Below, piece after piece: positions 1 to 8,221 of a stretch of 64,000 nucleotides of DNA; positions within the stretch are counted from its first letter, which is position 1, and each line of letters starts with the position of its first letter. The stretch spans positions 62,001 to 126,000 of the forward strand of contig NZ_CP090423.1 of NCBI RefSeq assembly GCF_023518235.1. The letters run 5' to 3'. The notes below the pieces were generated by a model that saw only the letters and a list, made by a program, of their open reading frames with translations, was not told where the DNA came from and ran no database searches. Made by a program: the position numbers and the translations under genes. The stretch is from Stenotrophomonas maltophilia. GTDB taxonomy: Bacteria > Pseudomonadota > Gammaproteobacteria > Xanthomonadales > Xanthomonadaceae.

Positions 1-524
1 AGGTCGGTGCCGCAGTGCGGCTCGGTCAGGCACATGGTGCCGGTCCAGCGGCCTTCGATCAGCGGCTTCAGGAACGCCTCGTGCTGCCAGGCCTCGCCAT
101 GCTGCTTCAGCGCTTCGATGGCGCCGTGCGAGAGCAGCGGAAAGTTGCCCCAGGCCAGGTTGGCGGCGTTGATCATTTCGTTGAGCGGCACGCCCAGGGT
201 ATGCGGCAGGCCCTGGCCGCCCAGTTCCGGCGAAGCGGTCAGGCCGGTCCAGCCGCCGTCGACAAACTGGTCGTAGGCCTGCTTGAAGCCGGGCGGGGTG
301 GTCACTTCACCGCTGGCCTGGTCGAGCACGCAGCCGATCTCGTCGCCAACGCTGTTGAGCGGGGCCAGCACGGTGGCGCTGAAGCGACCGGCCTCTTCCA
401 GCACGGCATCGACCACGTCGGCGGTGGCGTCGGTGAAGCCCAGGCGGGCGAACAGGGGCTCGACCTTGAGCACGTCGTGCAGGGCGAAACGGAGATCGGA
501 AAGCGGGGCGGTGTAGCTGCTCAT
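1..524 (-). CDS. Acyl-CoA dehydrogenase, N-terminal part (runs off the left edge)
   Basis: The visible 174 codons begin with ATG at 524 (MSSYTAPLSDLRF) and continue off the window. They match the N-terminal alpha-helical domain and the start of the beta domain of the FadE-like acyl-CoA dehydrogenases of about 590 residues. The stretch MCLTEPHCGTDL near the edge is the flavin-contacting signature of that group. Such enzymes catalyse the first, FAD-dependent oxidation of fatty acyl-CoA thioesters in beta-oxidation. Substrate chain length cannot be judged from this part. The upstream gene on the same strand ends 71 bp away, so the gene may have its own promoter, but none is obvious. Confidence 0.85.
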   Translation of the reverse strand, partial: MSSYTAPLSDLRFALHDVLKVEPLFARLGFTDATADVVDAVLEEAGRFSATVLAPLNSVGDEIGCVLDQASGEVTTPPGFKQAYDQFVDGGWTGLTASPELGGQGLPHTLGVPLNEMINAANLAWGNFPLLSHGAIEALKQHGEAWQHEAFLKPLIEGRWTGTMCLTEPHCGTD

Positions 525-595
525 CGGTACGTCTCGAATTGATCAGGGACAGGGGGAGCGGCGCGCGGCGCCGCAGCGGAAATCGGTAAGCGGAA

Positions 596-1072
596 TCAGC
601 GCAGCACGCCGGGCAGGCCTGGCGCCTGGTTGAGCGTGCTGCGGCTGCTGATGTCGAAGCTGCGCTGCTTCTTTTCCTGCGGCGTGGCCGCCACCGAACC
701 CTTCAGGCCATAGGCGAGGGTGCGGTTGCCGGCCAGTGCGTCGGCCACCACCAGGCGTGCGGCCGAGCTGGGCACCAGCTCGACATTGATGACGTCGGCG
801 GAGGTGCCGCCGATGGAGATGGCCGGCCTGGCCTGCAGGGTGCCGGCCGCTGCGTCGCCAACGGTCAGCGCCAGCGAGACCTCATCGAAGGTCATCGGCA
901 TCGAACTGTAGTTCTGCAGACGCAGCGCCACCGTCCAGTTGCCGTCGGCGCGTACGGTGAGCTGCTGCAGGCTGGCCGCCGGTTCGGACACACGCTTGAC
1001 GATGCCGTTGTTGCAGGCAACAAGGGCGAGGGTGCACAGGATGATCAAGGCGGTACGGACACGGTGGAGCAT
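596..1072 (-). CDS. Small predicted lipoprotein, possibly LEA14/WHy-like
   Basis: A 158-residue product starting at ATG 1072. The frame stays open further upstream, but only this start gives an export signal. The N-terminus (MLHRVRTALIILCTLALVAC) ends in a lipobox with LVAC as the modification site, so the mature protein should be membrane anchored. The body (about residues 30-130) is a beta-rich domain with repeated hydrophobic pairs (LTVRADGNWTVALRLQNYSS) reminiscent of LEA type-2/WHy domains; this is a weak resemblance. The C-terminus is polar. An AGAGGA stretch lies in front of the start as a possible ribosome binding site. No function can be assigned. Confidence 0.7.
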   Translation of the reverse strand: MLHRVRTALIILCTLALVACNNGIVKRVSEPAASLQQLTVRADGNWTVALRLQNYSSMPMTFDEVSLALTVGDAAAGTLQARPAISIGGTSADVINVELVPSSAARLVVADALAGNRTLAYGLKGSVAATPQEKKQRSFDISSRSTLNQAPGLPGVLR

Positions 1073-1236
1073 GGGCGCAAGTCCTCTGAAGGGGGTGCGT
1101 TGGGTTAAGCATACTACGGCGTATGGTTGTGTGGATCGCCGCTGGCGACCTGTCGCAGAGGGTAGCGTGTGAAGATGGCGGCCGGGCGTGCGCGGCGCCG
1201 GATCAGGCACGCCGGATGCGCCGGTTGTGGCGCGGT

Positions 1237-1788
1237 TCAATCGGCCGGCGCGTCACGCAGCGGGGCCATGACCCGCAACGGGCCAAGGTCGTAGCCCATT
1301 GCCTCGGCCTTGGCCTTCAGCTGCTCGAACTGGGCCCGGTCCATCTCGGGCAGGCGCGAGAGGATCCACAGGTATCGGCGGCCGGGTTCGCCCACCAGGG
1401 CCCATTGGTAGTCCGGGTCCAGCGCCAGCACCCAGTAGTCGGCCCAGACCAGTGGCACCCAGCTCAACCAGTCCGGAACGAAGCGCACCTGCAACTGGCC
1501 GGCGTGCCCGGCGACCGGGCGGGCCACGCCCTCGGCCACCAGGCGCTGGCCATCGTCGGCGCGGCAGGCGTTGGTGACGGTAATGCGGCCATCGCGGCGC
1601 AATCCGTAATTGGCGGTGATCTCACCCGTGCAGCGCTTCTGGAACGACACCGGCAGGTGTGCGATCTCATGCCACTGGCCGGCGTAGCGATCGATGTCCA
1701 GGGTCTCGACCGCACGCACCGGCTCGGCAGCGATCACCGGTGAGGCGGCCAGCAGCAGGCAGGCGAGCAGGGTGGGGTGCAGGTGCAT
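1237..1788 (-). CDS. blc: Bacterial lipocalin (Blc-like)
   Basis: 183 residues from ATG 1788. Residues 1-20 form a cleaved signal peptide ending near VIAAEP, with no lipobox cysteine, unlike E. coli Blc. The mature part opens with the lipocalin GxW motif (YAGQWHEIAHLP) and continues through the expected eight-stranded barrel, with a late structurally conserved YLWILSRLPEMD segment. Family members bind fatty acids or lysophospholipids in the cell envelope and are often stress induced. The frame is open much further upstream across the tRNA genes, which is an artefact of base composition; the signal peptide fixes the start. It is followed by the lipoprotein gene at 1072 but separated by 164 bp. 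Confidence 0.85.
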   Translation of the reverse strand: MHLHPTLLACLLLAASPVIAAEPVRAVETLDIDRYAGQWHEIAHLPVSFQKRCTGEITANYGLRRDGRITVTNACRADDGQRLVAEGVARPVAGHAGQLQVRFVPDWLSWVPLVWADYWVLALDPDYQWALVGEPGRRYLWILSRLPEMDRAQFEQLKAKAEAMGYDLGPLRVMAPLRDAPAD

Positions 1789-1901
1789 CGGCGGACTCCG
1801 GGCAGGAGTCTGGAGCGTAGGTGTCGCAGCCGGTGTCGGTGTAAATGTTTCGTCAAGCGGGGGCGCGCACCACTGCCATGCGTGGACGGCAAAGCGCAGA
1901 C

Positions 1902-1933
1902 AAAAAAAAGACCCGCATTTCTGCAGGTCTTTG
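1902..1933 (-). terminator. Rho-independent terminator after second tRNA-Phe
   Basis: Read on the minus strand, a stem (GACCTGCA paired with TGCGGGTC) with a GAAA-type loop is followed by eight T. It lies a few bases beyond the CCA end of the tRNA. Confidence 0.85.
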
Positions 1934-1937
1934 AAGA

Positions 1938-2013
1938 TGGTGGCCGAAGACGGAATCGAACCGCCGACACGGGGATTTTCAATCCCCTGCTCTACCAACT
2001 GAGCTACTCGGCC
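1938..2013 (-). tRNA. tRNA-Phe (GAA), copy 2
   Basis: 76 nt on the minus strand with an encoded CCA end. The acceptor stem GGCCGAG pairs with its 3' partner, the D-arm is AGCTCAGTTGGTAGAGC and the T-arm contains GGTTCGATTCC. The anticodon loop TTGAAAA gives anticodon GAA for phenylalanine. It is identical in sequence to the copy at 2086-2161, and gene plus terminator repeat with a 148 bp period. Confidence 0.97.
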
Positions 2014-2049
2014 AAATTGTGTGGCGACCGCGGTGAATGCGGTTTCCGG

Positions 2050-2079
2050 AAAAAAAAGACCCGCATTTCTGCAGGCCTT
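2050..2079 (-). terminator. Rho-independent terminator between the two tRNA-Phe genes
   Basis: The minus strand has a ten-pair stem with two G-T wobbles (AAGGCCTGCA with TGCGGGTCTT), loop GAAA, and a run of eight T. It is nearly identical to the terminator after the other copy. Confidence 0.8.
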
Positions 2080-2085
2080 CGAAAG

Positions 2086-2161
2086 TGGTGGCCGAAGACG
2101 GAATCGAACCGCCGACACGGGGATTTTCAATCCCCTGCTCTACCAACTGAGCTACTCGGCC
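2086..2161 (-). tRNA. tRNA-Phe (GAA), copy 1
   Basis: 76 nt, encoded CCA, anticodon loop TTGAAAA (GAA, phenylalanine), with all four arms pairing as expected. This copy lies first in the direction of transcription and has a good promoter about 40 bp upstream (2201-2229). Confidence 0.97.
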
Positions 2162-2200
2162 ACATGTTTCGTTGCAGCGAGGTCGCTGCCGAGGAGGCGT

Positions 2201-2229
2201 ATATTACGGAGGTCGGTTGTCTTCGGCAA
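2201..2229 (-). promoter_or_regulatory. Sigma-70 promoter of the tRNA-Phe pair
   Basis: On the minus strand TTGCCG, a 17 bp spacer and TAATAT are followed by a GC-rich discriminator. Transcription would start near 2193, about 32 bp before the mature 5' end of the first tRNA-Phe. Confidence 0.65.
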
Positions 2230-2511
2230 GGGTTTTGCCAAGAATTCTTCACATTGCCGTCTGCGCACCCGCAAGTGCTTGATCCTCCGTTGCGTGGCAG
2301 GGCAGGAGCGCCTGAACATCGATTCACGGATCATCGCCGGCGGCAGAAATCAGCGACCCACGGTGATGGGCAAAGCGGCAGTGGCAAGGGATGCGCGCCG
2401 ACGACGCCGGGGCGGGGCATGGAACGCTGTTTTCGCGGCCACCGGCCGGGCAGGCGGCGGCGTAGTGTCGGCGTTCCTTTCCTGATGCTGGCAACAGCAG
2501 AGCCGACCGCC
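2230..2511. other. Intergenic stretch without a recognised gene
   Basis: The space between the tRNA-Phe promoter and the oxidoreductase gene at 2512 holds the upstream region of both divergent units. Apart from the tRNA promoter at its edge I see no convincing gene, repeat or terminator. Open frames crossing it lack a ribosome binding site and any recognisable protein. Confidence 0.5.
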
Positions 2512-3537
2512 ATGTCCGATTCCCCGACCACCTCCCGCATCGTGCTGGCTTCGCGTCCGCAGGGCGCGCCGACGGCGGCCAACTTCCGCCTGGAGCAGGC
2601 ACCGTTGCCGCCGCTGGCCGATGGCGAGGTGCTGCTGCGCAACCGCTACCTGTCACTGGATCCGTACATGCGTGGTCGCATGGACGACGGTCCTTCGTAC
2701 GCGGCGCCGGTGGCGGTGGGCGCGGTGATGGAAGGCCAGACCGTGGCCGAGGTGCTGCAGTCGAAGGCCGATGGGGTATCGGTGGGAGACCTGGTACTGG
2801 CCGCGGGTGGCTGGCAGACCCACGCGGTGCTGCCGGCCAAGGCGCTGGGGCGTCGCCTCGATCCGGCCGGACTGCCGTTGAGTACGGCGCTGGGCGTGTA
2901 TGGCATGCCGGGATTCACCGCCTATTCCAGCCTGCATGAAATCGCCCGGTTGCAGCCGGGAGAGACGCTGGTGGTGGCCGCCGCAAGCGGTCCGGTCGGC
3001 GCGACCGTGGCCCAGTTGGCCAAGCTGCAGGGCGCGCGCGTGGTCGCCATCGCCGGTGGTGAAGCCAAGCGCGCTTATCTGCAGACGCTGGGCGTGGACG
3101 TGGCGCTGGATCATCGCGCGGACGATTTCGCCGAACAGTTGCGCCGCGCCGTGCCCAACGGCATCGATGTCTATTTCGAGAATGTGGGTGGCCATGTACT
3201 GGATGCGGTGCTGCCATTGCTCAACGACTTCGCCCGCATTCCCGTGTGCGGCACCATCGCAACCTACAACGACCGCGGTGTGGAACAGCCCGGCCCGGAC
3301 CGGTTGCCGGCGTTGTTCAGCCAGATCCTGCGCCAGCGCCTGACCGTGCGCGGTTTCATCGTGCACGACTTCAATCATCTGTGGCCGGACTTCGAACGCG
3401 AGATGCCGCAGTGGCTGCGTGAGGGCCGCATCCAGTACCGTGAGGACGTGGTGCAGGGGCTGGCGAATGCGCCGGAGGCCTTCTTCGGCCTGCTGAAGGG
3501 GCGCAACTTCGGCAAGCTGGTGGTGAAGCTGGATTGA
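2512..3537 (+). CDS. NADP-dependent oxidoreductase, MDR family (CurA/YncB-like)
   Basis: 341 residues from ATG 2512 (MSDSPTTSRIVLASRPQGAP). An in-frame ATG at 2485 is possible, but the family normally begins just before the S/R-I-V-L-A-SRP motif. It belongs to the zinc-free medium-chain reductases acting on enones and alkenals: an N-terminal GroES-like substrate domain (LSLDPYMRGRM is the family signature), then a Rossmann domain with AASGPVGATVAQLAKLQGA for NADPH. Members reduce C=C bonds of 2-alkenals, prostaglandins or curcumin using NADPH, in the cytosol. It is monocistronic and converges on the Ada-like gene. Confidence 0.88.
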   Translation: MSDSPTTSRIVLASRPQGAPTAANFRLEQAPLPPLADGEVLLRNRYLSLDPYMRGRMDDGPSYAAPVAVGAVMEGQTVAEVLQSKADGVSVGDLVLAAGGWQTHAVLPAKALGRRLDPAGLPLSTALGVYGMPGFTAYSSLHEIARLQPGETLVVAAASGPVGATVAQLAKLQGARVVAIAGGEAKRAYLQTLGVDVALDHRADDFAEQLRRAVPNGIDVYFENVGGHVLDAVLPLLNDFARIPVCGTIATYNDRGVEQPGPDRLPALFSQILRQRLTVRGFIVHDFNHLWPDFEREMPQWLREGRIQYREDVVQGLANAPEAFFGLLKGRNFGKLVVKLD

Positions 3538-3542
3538 GTGTT

Positions 3543-3596
3543 CCCCGGGCATGGCCCGGCGCTACCGCAGGGTGTGCCGACCAAGGTCGGCACCCA
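3543..3596. repeat. Two GTAG-type palindromes (SMAG-like) between convergent genes
   Basis: 3543-3565 is a GTAGCGCCGGGCCATGCCCG type element in reverse orientation. 3573-3596 is a GTGCCGACC/GGTCGGCAC palindrome. Together they fill the 61 bp between two convergent stop codons and could help end transcription in both directions. Confidence 0.7.
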
Positions 3597-3598
3597 CT

Positions 3599-4441
3599 TC
3601 AGGCAGTCGGGGCTTTTTCCCGGCGCAGCAGTTCACGCTTGCGGGCCACGCCCCAGGCGTAGCCGGACAGGTCGCCGTCGCGGCGCACCACGCGGTGGCA
3701 CGGCACCGCCACCGCCAGCGGATTGCTCGCACACGCGCGTGCCACCGCGCGGCTTGAACGGGGCGCGCCGATGCGTGCGGCGATGTCGGCATACGAGGCG
3801 GTCTGTCCGCGCGGAATCTGCTGCAGTGCCTGCCACACGCGCTGCTGGAAGGCAGTGCCACGAATGTCCAGCGGCAGGGTGGCGCCCCGCGATGGATCTT
3901 CGACCAGGCCCACCACCTGTGCCACGAGCTGCTCATAGCCGCTGTCGGCACCGATCAGTTCGGCCTGGCGAAAGCGTTGTTGCAGCGACTGCAGCAACGT
4001 TTCAGGATCGTCGCCGAGCAGGATCGCCACTACCCCGGTTCCGCTGCTGGCCACCAGCACACTGCCCAGCGAACTCTCGGCCAGCGCGAAATGGATGACT
4101 TCACCGCGGCCGCCCGCCCGCCACTGCCTGGGAGTCATGCCCAGCAGGCGCGGCGCATTTTCGTAGAAGCGCCCGCTGGAACCGAAACCGGCATCGTGGA
4201 AGGCGTCGGTGATGCGTTCTGTCTGCTGCAGACCCGTGCGCAGGCGGTCGGCACGCAGGGCGGCTGCGTACTGCTTCGGGGTCAGCCCGGTGGCCTGCTT
4301 GAACAGGCGATGCAGCCGCGTCGGGCTGCAGCCGGCGAGGTCGGCCAGTTCCTGCAGCGAGGGTTCTTCAGGACTGGCCTGCAGGTGGCGGCAGACGCGT
4401 TCGATGCGGGCATCAAGGGGGGAAGAGGCAGTGCTGTCCAT
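3599..4441 (-). CDS. ada: Ada-like regulator / O6-alkylguanine-DNA alkyltransferase lacking the N-terminal zinc domain
   Basis: 280 residues from ATG 4441. Residues about 10-100 are an AraC-type double helix-turn-helix (LQELADLAGCSPTRLHRLFK ... FGSSGRFYENAPRLLGMTPR). Residues about 105-280 are the methyltransferase: the helix LAVAVPCHRVV carries the alkyl-accepting cysteine of the PCHRV motif, preceded by the RAVARACASNP wing. The protein repairs O6-methylguanine by irreversible self-alkylation. E. coli Ada has an additional N-terminal phosphotriester-repair domain with four zinc cysteines that converts it to an activator; that domain is absent here and the upstream DNA does not encode it. 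Confidence 0.9.
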   Translation of the reverse strand: MDSTASSPLDARIERVCRHLQASPEEPSLQELADLAGCSPTRLHRLFKQATGLTPKQYAAALRADRLRTGLQQTERITDAFHDAGFGSSGRFYENAPRLLGMTPRQWRAGGRGEVIHFALAESSLGSVLVASSGTGVVAILLGDDPETLLQSLQQRFRQAELIGADSGYEQLVAQVVGLVEDPSRGATLPLDIRGTAFQQRVWQALQQIPRGQTASYADIAARIGAPRSSRAVARACASNPLAVAVPCHRVVRRDGDLSGYAWGVARKRELLRREKAPTA

Positions 4442-4573
4442 GGGCGGATTCTGGCACGCCCCGCGCCCGGGAAAACTCCGTTTCCTGCACCTGCGCAAAG
4501 GGCCCGGAAACGGAGTGTCGCGGCCGCCGCAGCGCGGCATCGTTGCGGTCACTTCATCACCCGGACAACGACG

Positions 4574-5335
4574 ATGCGCCTGAACAGCAAGATCGCCCTC
4601 ATCACCGGTGCCAGCGCCGGCATCGGCCGTGCCAGCGCGCTGCGCTTTGCCGCCGAAGGGGCAAAGCTGGTGCTCAACGCGCGGCGGCCACAGCCGCTGC
4701 AGGAACTGGCCGCACAGATCCGTGCGGCCGGTGGCGAGGTGGTGGTGCATGCCGCCGACGTGGCCGATGCGGGCACGGCTGCGGCGCTGGTGGAGCTGGC
4801 CCAGCAGTCATTCGGTGGCCTGGACATCGCGCTCAACAATGCCGGCATGCTCGGCCCCGGGGCGCCGGCGGCGGAGTTCCCGGTGGATGCGTGGCGCGAG
4901 GTGATGGCGACCAACCTGGATGCGGCCTTTCACGCTGCGCGTGCACAGTTGCCTGCGCTGCTGGCGCGTGGCGGGGGCTCGCTGGTGTTCGTCGGTACCT
5001 TCGTCGGCCACACCGTGGGCTTCCCGGGCATGGCGGCCTATGCGTCGAGCAAGGCCGGGTTGATCGGCCTGAGCCAGGTGATCGCCGCCGAGTATGGCGC
5101 GCGTGGGGTGCGCAGCAACGTGCTGCTGCCCGGTGGCACCGATACCGAAATGGGGCGCCAGGCCGCACCCACTGGCGATGCGCGTGATTTCGTGCGTTCG
5201 CTGCACGCATTGAAGCGGATGGCCGAGCCGGAGGAGATCGCCAATGCGGCGCTGTTCCTGGCCAGCGATGAGAGCAGTTTCGTTACCGGTACCGCGATGC
5301 GCGTGGAAGGCGGCGTGTCGATCACGCGTACCTGA
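4574..5335 (+). CDS. Short-chain dehydrogenase/reductase (SDR)
   Basis: 253 residues from ATG 4574. It is a classical SDR: cofactor loop TGASAGIGRA at about 12-21, NNAG at about 87-90, and catalytic Y-x3-K in AYASSKAG with a serine/threonine-rich strand before it. The C-terminal VTGTAMRVEGGVSI is the usual dimer-interface strand. The residues after strand 2 (LNARRP) suggest NADP(H). The substrate is not predictable; the closest resemblance is to uncharacterised SDRs of the FabG-like group. It diverges from the Ada-like gene (133 bp apart) and converges with the gene at 5342. Confidence 0.85.
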   Translation: MRLNSKIALITGASAGIGRASALRFAAEGAKLVLNARRPQPLQELAAQIRAAGGEVVVHAADVADAGTAAALVELAQQSFGGLDIALNNAGMLGPGAPAAEFPVDAWREVMATNLDAAFHAARAQLPALLARGGGSLVFVGTFVGHTVGFPGMAAYASSKAGLIGLSQVIAAEYGARGVRSNVLLPGGTDTEMGRQAAPTGDARDFVRSLHALKRMAEPEEIANAALFLASDESSFVTGTAMRVEGGVSITRT

Positions 5336-5341
5336 GTGGGG

Positions 5342-5827
5342 TCATGAGCTTGGAACGTAGCGGAGACCGCTGCTGGCCATGAACCCCTTCGGATCGAAAC
5401 GGGCCCAGGCTTCGCCCCAGTCGAACCGGGCGTGGCCACCCGCCAGCTTCCGTCCCAGCGCTGCGCCCAGCGTGCGCTTCATGAACGCGACTTCGGCGTC
5501 GATCGCCGCCTGGGTCGGCCAGCCGTCCTGCAGTGCTGCGCCGGGCAGGTCGACGCCCATCGTCACCATGTCGAGCTGTTGCCCTTGGAAACACAGGCTG
5601 ATGCCGGCGGGCGCGCCGCCCAGGCTGAGCCGGTGCAGGCTGAGCCAGTGATAGCCGGTGCCGACATCGCGCTCGCCATGCATCAGCGTGGCGAAGGCGA
5701 TGCGCGCCTGATCCCGTGACAGCGTGGCGCCGATCAGCGTCGGCAGGTTGCCGAGCTGGATGCTGCCGTCAGTCGCATTGAGGAGCATCGGCAACGCGTG
5801 CGCTGTGTGCTGGGCAGGAGAGGGCAT
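5342..5827 (-). CDS. Hypothetical protein
   Basis: About 161 residues if ATG 5827 is used (MPSPAQHTAHALPMLLNATD). ATG 5788 is an equally possible start, as neither has a clear ribosome binding site. I do not recognise a family. The sequence is a soluble alpha/beta mix without a signal peptide or membrane segment; it contains a hydrophobic strand pair (GISLCFQGQQLDMVTMGVDLPG) and a tryptophan-rich end (FDWGEAWARFDPKGF). It ends 6 bp from the convergent SDR gene. Codon use is like its neighbours, which supports it being real. Confidence 0.6.
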   Translation of the reverse strand: MPSPAQHTAHALPMLLNATDGSIQLGNLPTLIGATLSRDQARIAFATLMHGERDVGTGYHWLSLHRLSLGGAPAGISLCFQGQQLDMVTMGVDLPGAALQDGWPTQAAIDAEVAFMKRTLGAALGRKLAGGHARFDWGEAWARFDPKGFMASSGLRYVPSS

Positions 5828-5988
5828 GGCATACAGGTTGGCGTGGTGCCCCGGATTCTGGCTGCGCGAGGGCCGCGGCGGCAAGCCCGTGCCTGCACAT
5901 GACGTTGGCACAGGACTGACCTGCGGCTTACCCGGCAACCTCTAGCGTGGGGGGCAACATGGGCCCGCCACCGGCGTGGGAGATTTCG

Positions 5989-6159
5989 ATGAGCGAGCGA
6001 GACAAGGATCAGGACCCGAAGCAGGGCGTGCAGGAGAGTCGTCAGGACCGGAAACAGGATGATGTGGCCAAGCGCCGGCCGGGCCAGCGCGATCAACAGG
6101 TGCGCGATGCGCATTCGCGCAGCCCGCAACGCAAGGATGGCGGCCAGGAGCCTGCCTGA
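5989..6159 (+). CDS. Small, very hydrophilic hypothetical protein
   Basis: 56 residues from ATG 5989, preceded by GGGAG at good spacing. The product is almost entirely charged or polar (MSERDKDQDPKQGVQESRQD...), rich in Asp, Lys, Arg, Gln and Pro, with no hydrophobic core, so it is likely disordered. The ribosome binding site and clean stop support it, but length and composition leave doubt. It lies between the hypothetical gene at 5827 and tRNA-Ala, and I see no functional link. Confidence 0.45.
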   Translation: MSERDKDQDPKQGVQESRQDRKQDDVAKRRPGQRDQQVRDAHSRSPQRKDGGQEPA

Positions 6160-6174
6160 GCCAGCACCCGGAAA

Positions 6175-6214
6175 AGAAAAAAACCCGCAGATCGCGAGGA
6201 TCTGCGGGTTCTTC
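6175..6214 (-). terminator. Rho-independent terminator of tRNA-Ala
   Basis: On the minus strand AACCCGCAGATC and GATCTGCGGGTT form a perfect stem around CTCGC, followed by a T run. Confidence 0.88.
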
Positions 6215-6221
6215 TGAATAG

Positions 6222-6297
<76 letters not shown>

Positions 6298-6310
6298 ACG
6301 GCAGGCTTTC

Positions 6311-6339
6311 AGTGTAGCGCCGCCTGCCGGGCTTGCCAA
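6311..6339 (-). promoter_or_regulatory. Sigma-70 promoter of tRNA-Ala
   Basis: Minus strand TTGGCA, 17 bp spacer, TACACT. The transcript would start a few bases before the mature tRNA end at 6297. Confidence 0.75.
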
Positions 6340-6349
6340 GCGGCCGGCC

Positions 6350-6383
6350 GGGACGGTGGCCGTGCAGGGTCTGCCACCGTCCC
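6350..6383. terminator. Strong GC hairpin after the esterase gene
   Basis: GGGACGGTGGC and GCCACCGTCCC pair perfectly around a 12 nt loop, directly after the stop codon at 6392. There is no T run, so it may act as a 3' end stabiliser or a weak terminator. Confidence 0.45.
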
Positions 6384-6391
6384 GGACCGGT

Positions 6392-7318
6392 TCAGCACAG
6401 GGCCTGGCGCAGCAGGGCGCCGGCGCGCTGCACGGCCACGTCGGTGGAGGCACTGACCGTGTGCAGATGGATGCAGGCGTGGACCATCCCGGGCAGCCGC
6501 TCCAGCGTGCAGTCGATACCTGCCGCCTGCAGCCGCAGCGCGTACTGTTCGGCCTCGTCACGCAGCGGGTCGTGCTCGCAGCTGAGTACCGAGGCCGGCG
6601 CCAATCCATGCAGATCCGTTGCATGGGCAGGCGAGGCCAGTGCCGGCGGTGCGCCCGGATCGCCGAGATAGGCCTGCCAGCAGCGTTGCATCAGTTCGGC
6701 GCTGAGGTAGTAGCCACTGGCGTACTCGCGATAGGAGTCGCTGTCCATGCCGGCGTCCAGTGCCGGGTAGAGCAGCAGCTGACGGCGCGGCTGCGGCAGG
6801 CCGAGATCGCGCAGCAGCAGGCAGCAGGCGGCGGCCAGATTGCCGCCTGCACTGTCGCCGCCGATTGCCAGCCGCTGCGAGTCCAGCCCAAGGCGTTCGG
6901 TGTTGGCCTGCAGCCACGACCAGACGTCGGCAACGTCGTGCAGCGCTACTGGGAAGGGGTGTTCCGGCGCCAGACGGTAGCCGACCGCGGCAACCACGCA
7001 GCCACTGGCATTGGCCAATGCCCGGCACGGACCGTCATAGACCGCCAGCGAGCACTGGAACCAGCCGCCACCATGGGCGAACAACAGGGCCGGTGCCGGT
7101 CCTTCGGGCAGCCCCTCCGGTGTGTAAAGGCGCACTTCCAACGCGTGGCCGTCGCGCGCCGTCACGCTGTACTCGACCACCTGTGCCACCCGCTGCGGCG
7201 CACCCTGCAACTGTGGCAGCGCCGTTGCACTGATCGCACGCAGATCCCGCAGGTCATGCGGCAGCGGATGGGCTGCGACCGCATCGACGAACTGCTGCAG
7301 CGCCGCTTCAAGCCGCAT
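6392..7318 (-). CDS. Alpha/beta hydrolase, HSL-type acetyl esterase/lipase
   Basis: 308 residues from ATG 7318. It has the hormone-sensitive lipase (family IV) pattern: the oxyanion motif HGGGW at about 80, the nucleophile elbow GDSAGG with catalytic Ser, and the acid and histidine in the C-terminal third ([14 protein letters not shown] ... GMVHACIH). Such esterases hydrolyse short-chain acyl esters in the cytosol. The start overlaps the end of the upstream hydrolase gene by 11 bp, so the two are translationally coupled. It is the last gene of the three-gene operon that begins with the sugar phosphate isomerase-like gene at 9277. Confidence 0.88.
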   Translation of the reverse strand: MRLEAALQQFVDAVAAHPLPHDLRDLRAISATALPQLQGAPQRVAQVVEYSVTARDGHALEVRLYTPEGLPEGPAPALLFAHGGGWFQCSLAVYDGPCRALANASGCVVAAVGYRLAPEHPFPVALHDVADVWSWLQANTERLGLDSQRLAIGGDSAGGNLAAACCLLLRDLGLPQPRRQLLLYPALDAGMDSDSYREYASGYYLSAELMQRCWQAYLGDPGAPPALASPAHATDLHGLAPASVLSCEHDPLRDEAEQYALRLQAAGIDCTLERLPGMVHACIHLHTVSASTDVAVQRAGALLRQALC

Positions 7319-8201
7319 GACGTGCCTCCCGCAGGAACGGCAGCAGCTGGTCCAGGAACGCCTGCGGGGCTTCTTCCATGATGAAGTGGCCGCAGCCGGG
7401 CACGATGCTGCCGCGCACATTGTCGGCATGCGGTTGCAGGGTCAGCATCGGCGCATCGGCAGTGGCGTGCTCAGCGCCGATGGCCAGCACCGGCATCGCC
7501 AGCCGGCGCTGCGCACGTTCCTTGTTCTGGCGGATGGTTTCCGGAATCGCGCGGTACCAGGCGAAGCCGGCCCGCAGTGCACCGGGGCGGCTGTAGGCGG
7601 CGATGTAGGTATCGGCGGCCACCGCATCGCGGCGGTACGACCAGCGATCGAACATGAATTCCAGGTAGGCGCGCTCGCGGCCGCTGATGAGTGCCTCGGG
7701 CAGGTCGGCGACCTGGTTGAACATGAAGTGCCAGAGGAAGATGTTGTCGGCCGGTGCGGCGAAGATGCCCGGTTCCGGTGCGAGGCCTGGAATCACCGCC
7801 TCGGTGACGGCCAGCTGGCGCACCGCCTGCGGCTGGTCGCTGGCCAGTGCATAGGCGATCCACATGCCGATGTCATGGCCAACCACCTGATAGCGCGCAT
7901 GGCCCAGTGCCAGCATGGTCTGGTGCAGCACCGCGGCGGCGCTGCCGGTGTCATAGCCATGGGCCGGGCGGTCGGACTCGCCGATGCCGGGCGGATCGAC
8001 CGCGATCACTTCGAAGCCGGCTTCGGCCAGCGCGTGCAGCACGTGACGCCAGGCGTACCAGGTCTGTGGCCAGCCGGGAATCAGCAGCACCGGTTCGCCG
8101 TGGCCGGCGGACACGCAATGCACGCGCTGGCCGTCGATGCGCAGGTAGTGGTGGCGCAGGGGGTCATCGCCGGCAGCGCCAGCGGGAAGGGACATGGTCA
8201 T
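7308..8201 (-). CDS. Alpha/beta hydrolase, epoxide hydrolase-like
   Basis: 297 residues from ATG 8201; a GGAG stretch lies 5-9 bp upstream. ATG 8195, two codons later, is the alternative. Motifs of the epoxide hydrolase/dehalogenase branch are visible: the oxyanion HG region around LLIPGWPQTWYAWR, an aspartate rather than serine nucleophile in VGHDIGMWIA, and the catalytic histidine near the end in VPGCGHFIMEEAP. An Asp nucleophile fits hydrolysis of epoxides or haloacids. It starts 20 bp after the isomerase-like gene and overlaps the downstream esterase gene, and so belongs to one operon. Confidence 0.87.
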   Translation of the reverse strand: MTMSLPAGAAGDDPLRHHYLRIDGQRVHCVSAGHGEPVLLIPGWPQTWYAWRHVLHALAEAGFEVIAVDPPGIGESDRPAHGYDTGSAAAVLHQTMLALGHARYQVVGHDIGMWIAYALASDQPQAVRQLAVTEAVIPGLAPEPGIFAAPADNIFLWHFMFNQVADLPEALISGRERAYLEFMFDRWSYRRDAVAADTYIAAYSRPGALRAGFAWYRAIPETIRQNKERAQRRLAMPVLAIGAEHATADAPMLTLQPHADNVRGSIVPGCGHFIMEEAPQAFLDQLLPFLREARHAA

Positions 8202-8221
8202 GGGGAATGCTCCGTGGGGGC

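Noticed and set aside
1789..2130. N-terminal extension of the lipocalin through the tRNA genes
   Set aside because: The signal peptide starts at 1788, and the extension would translate a tRNA gene and terminators.
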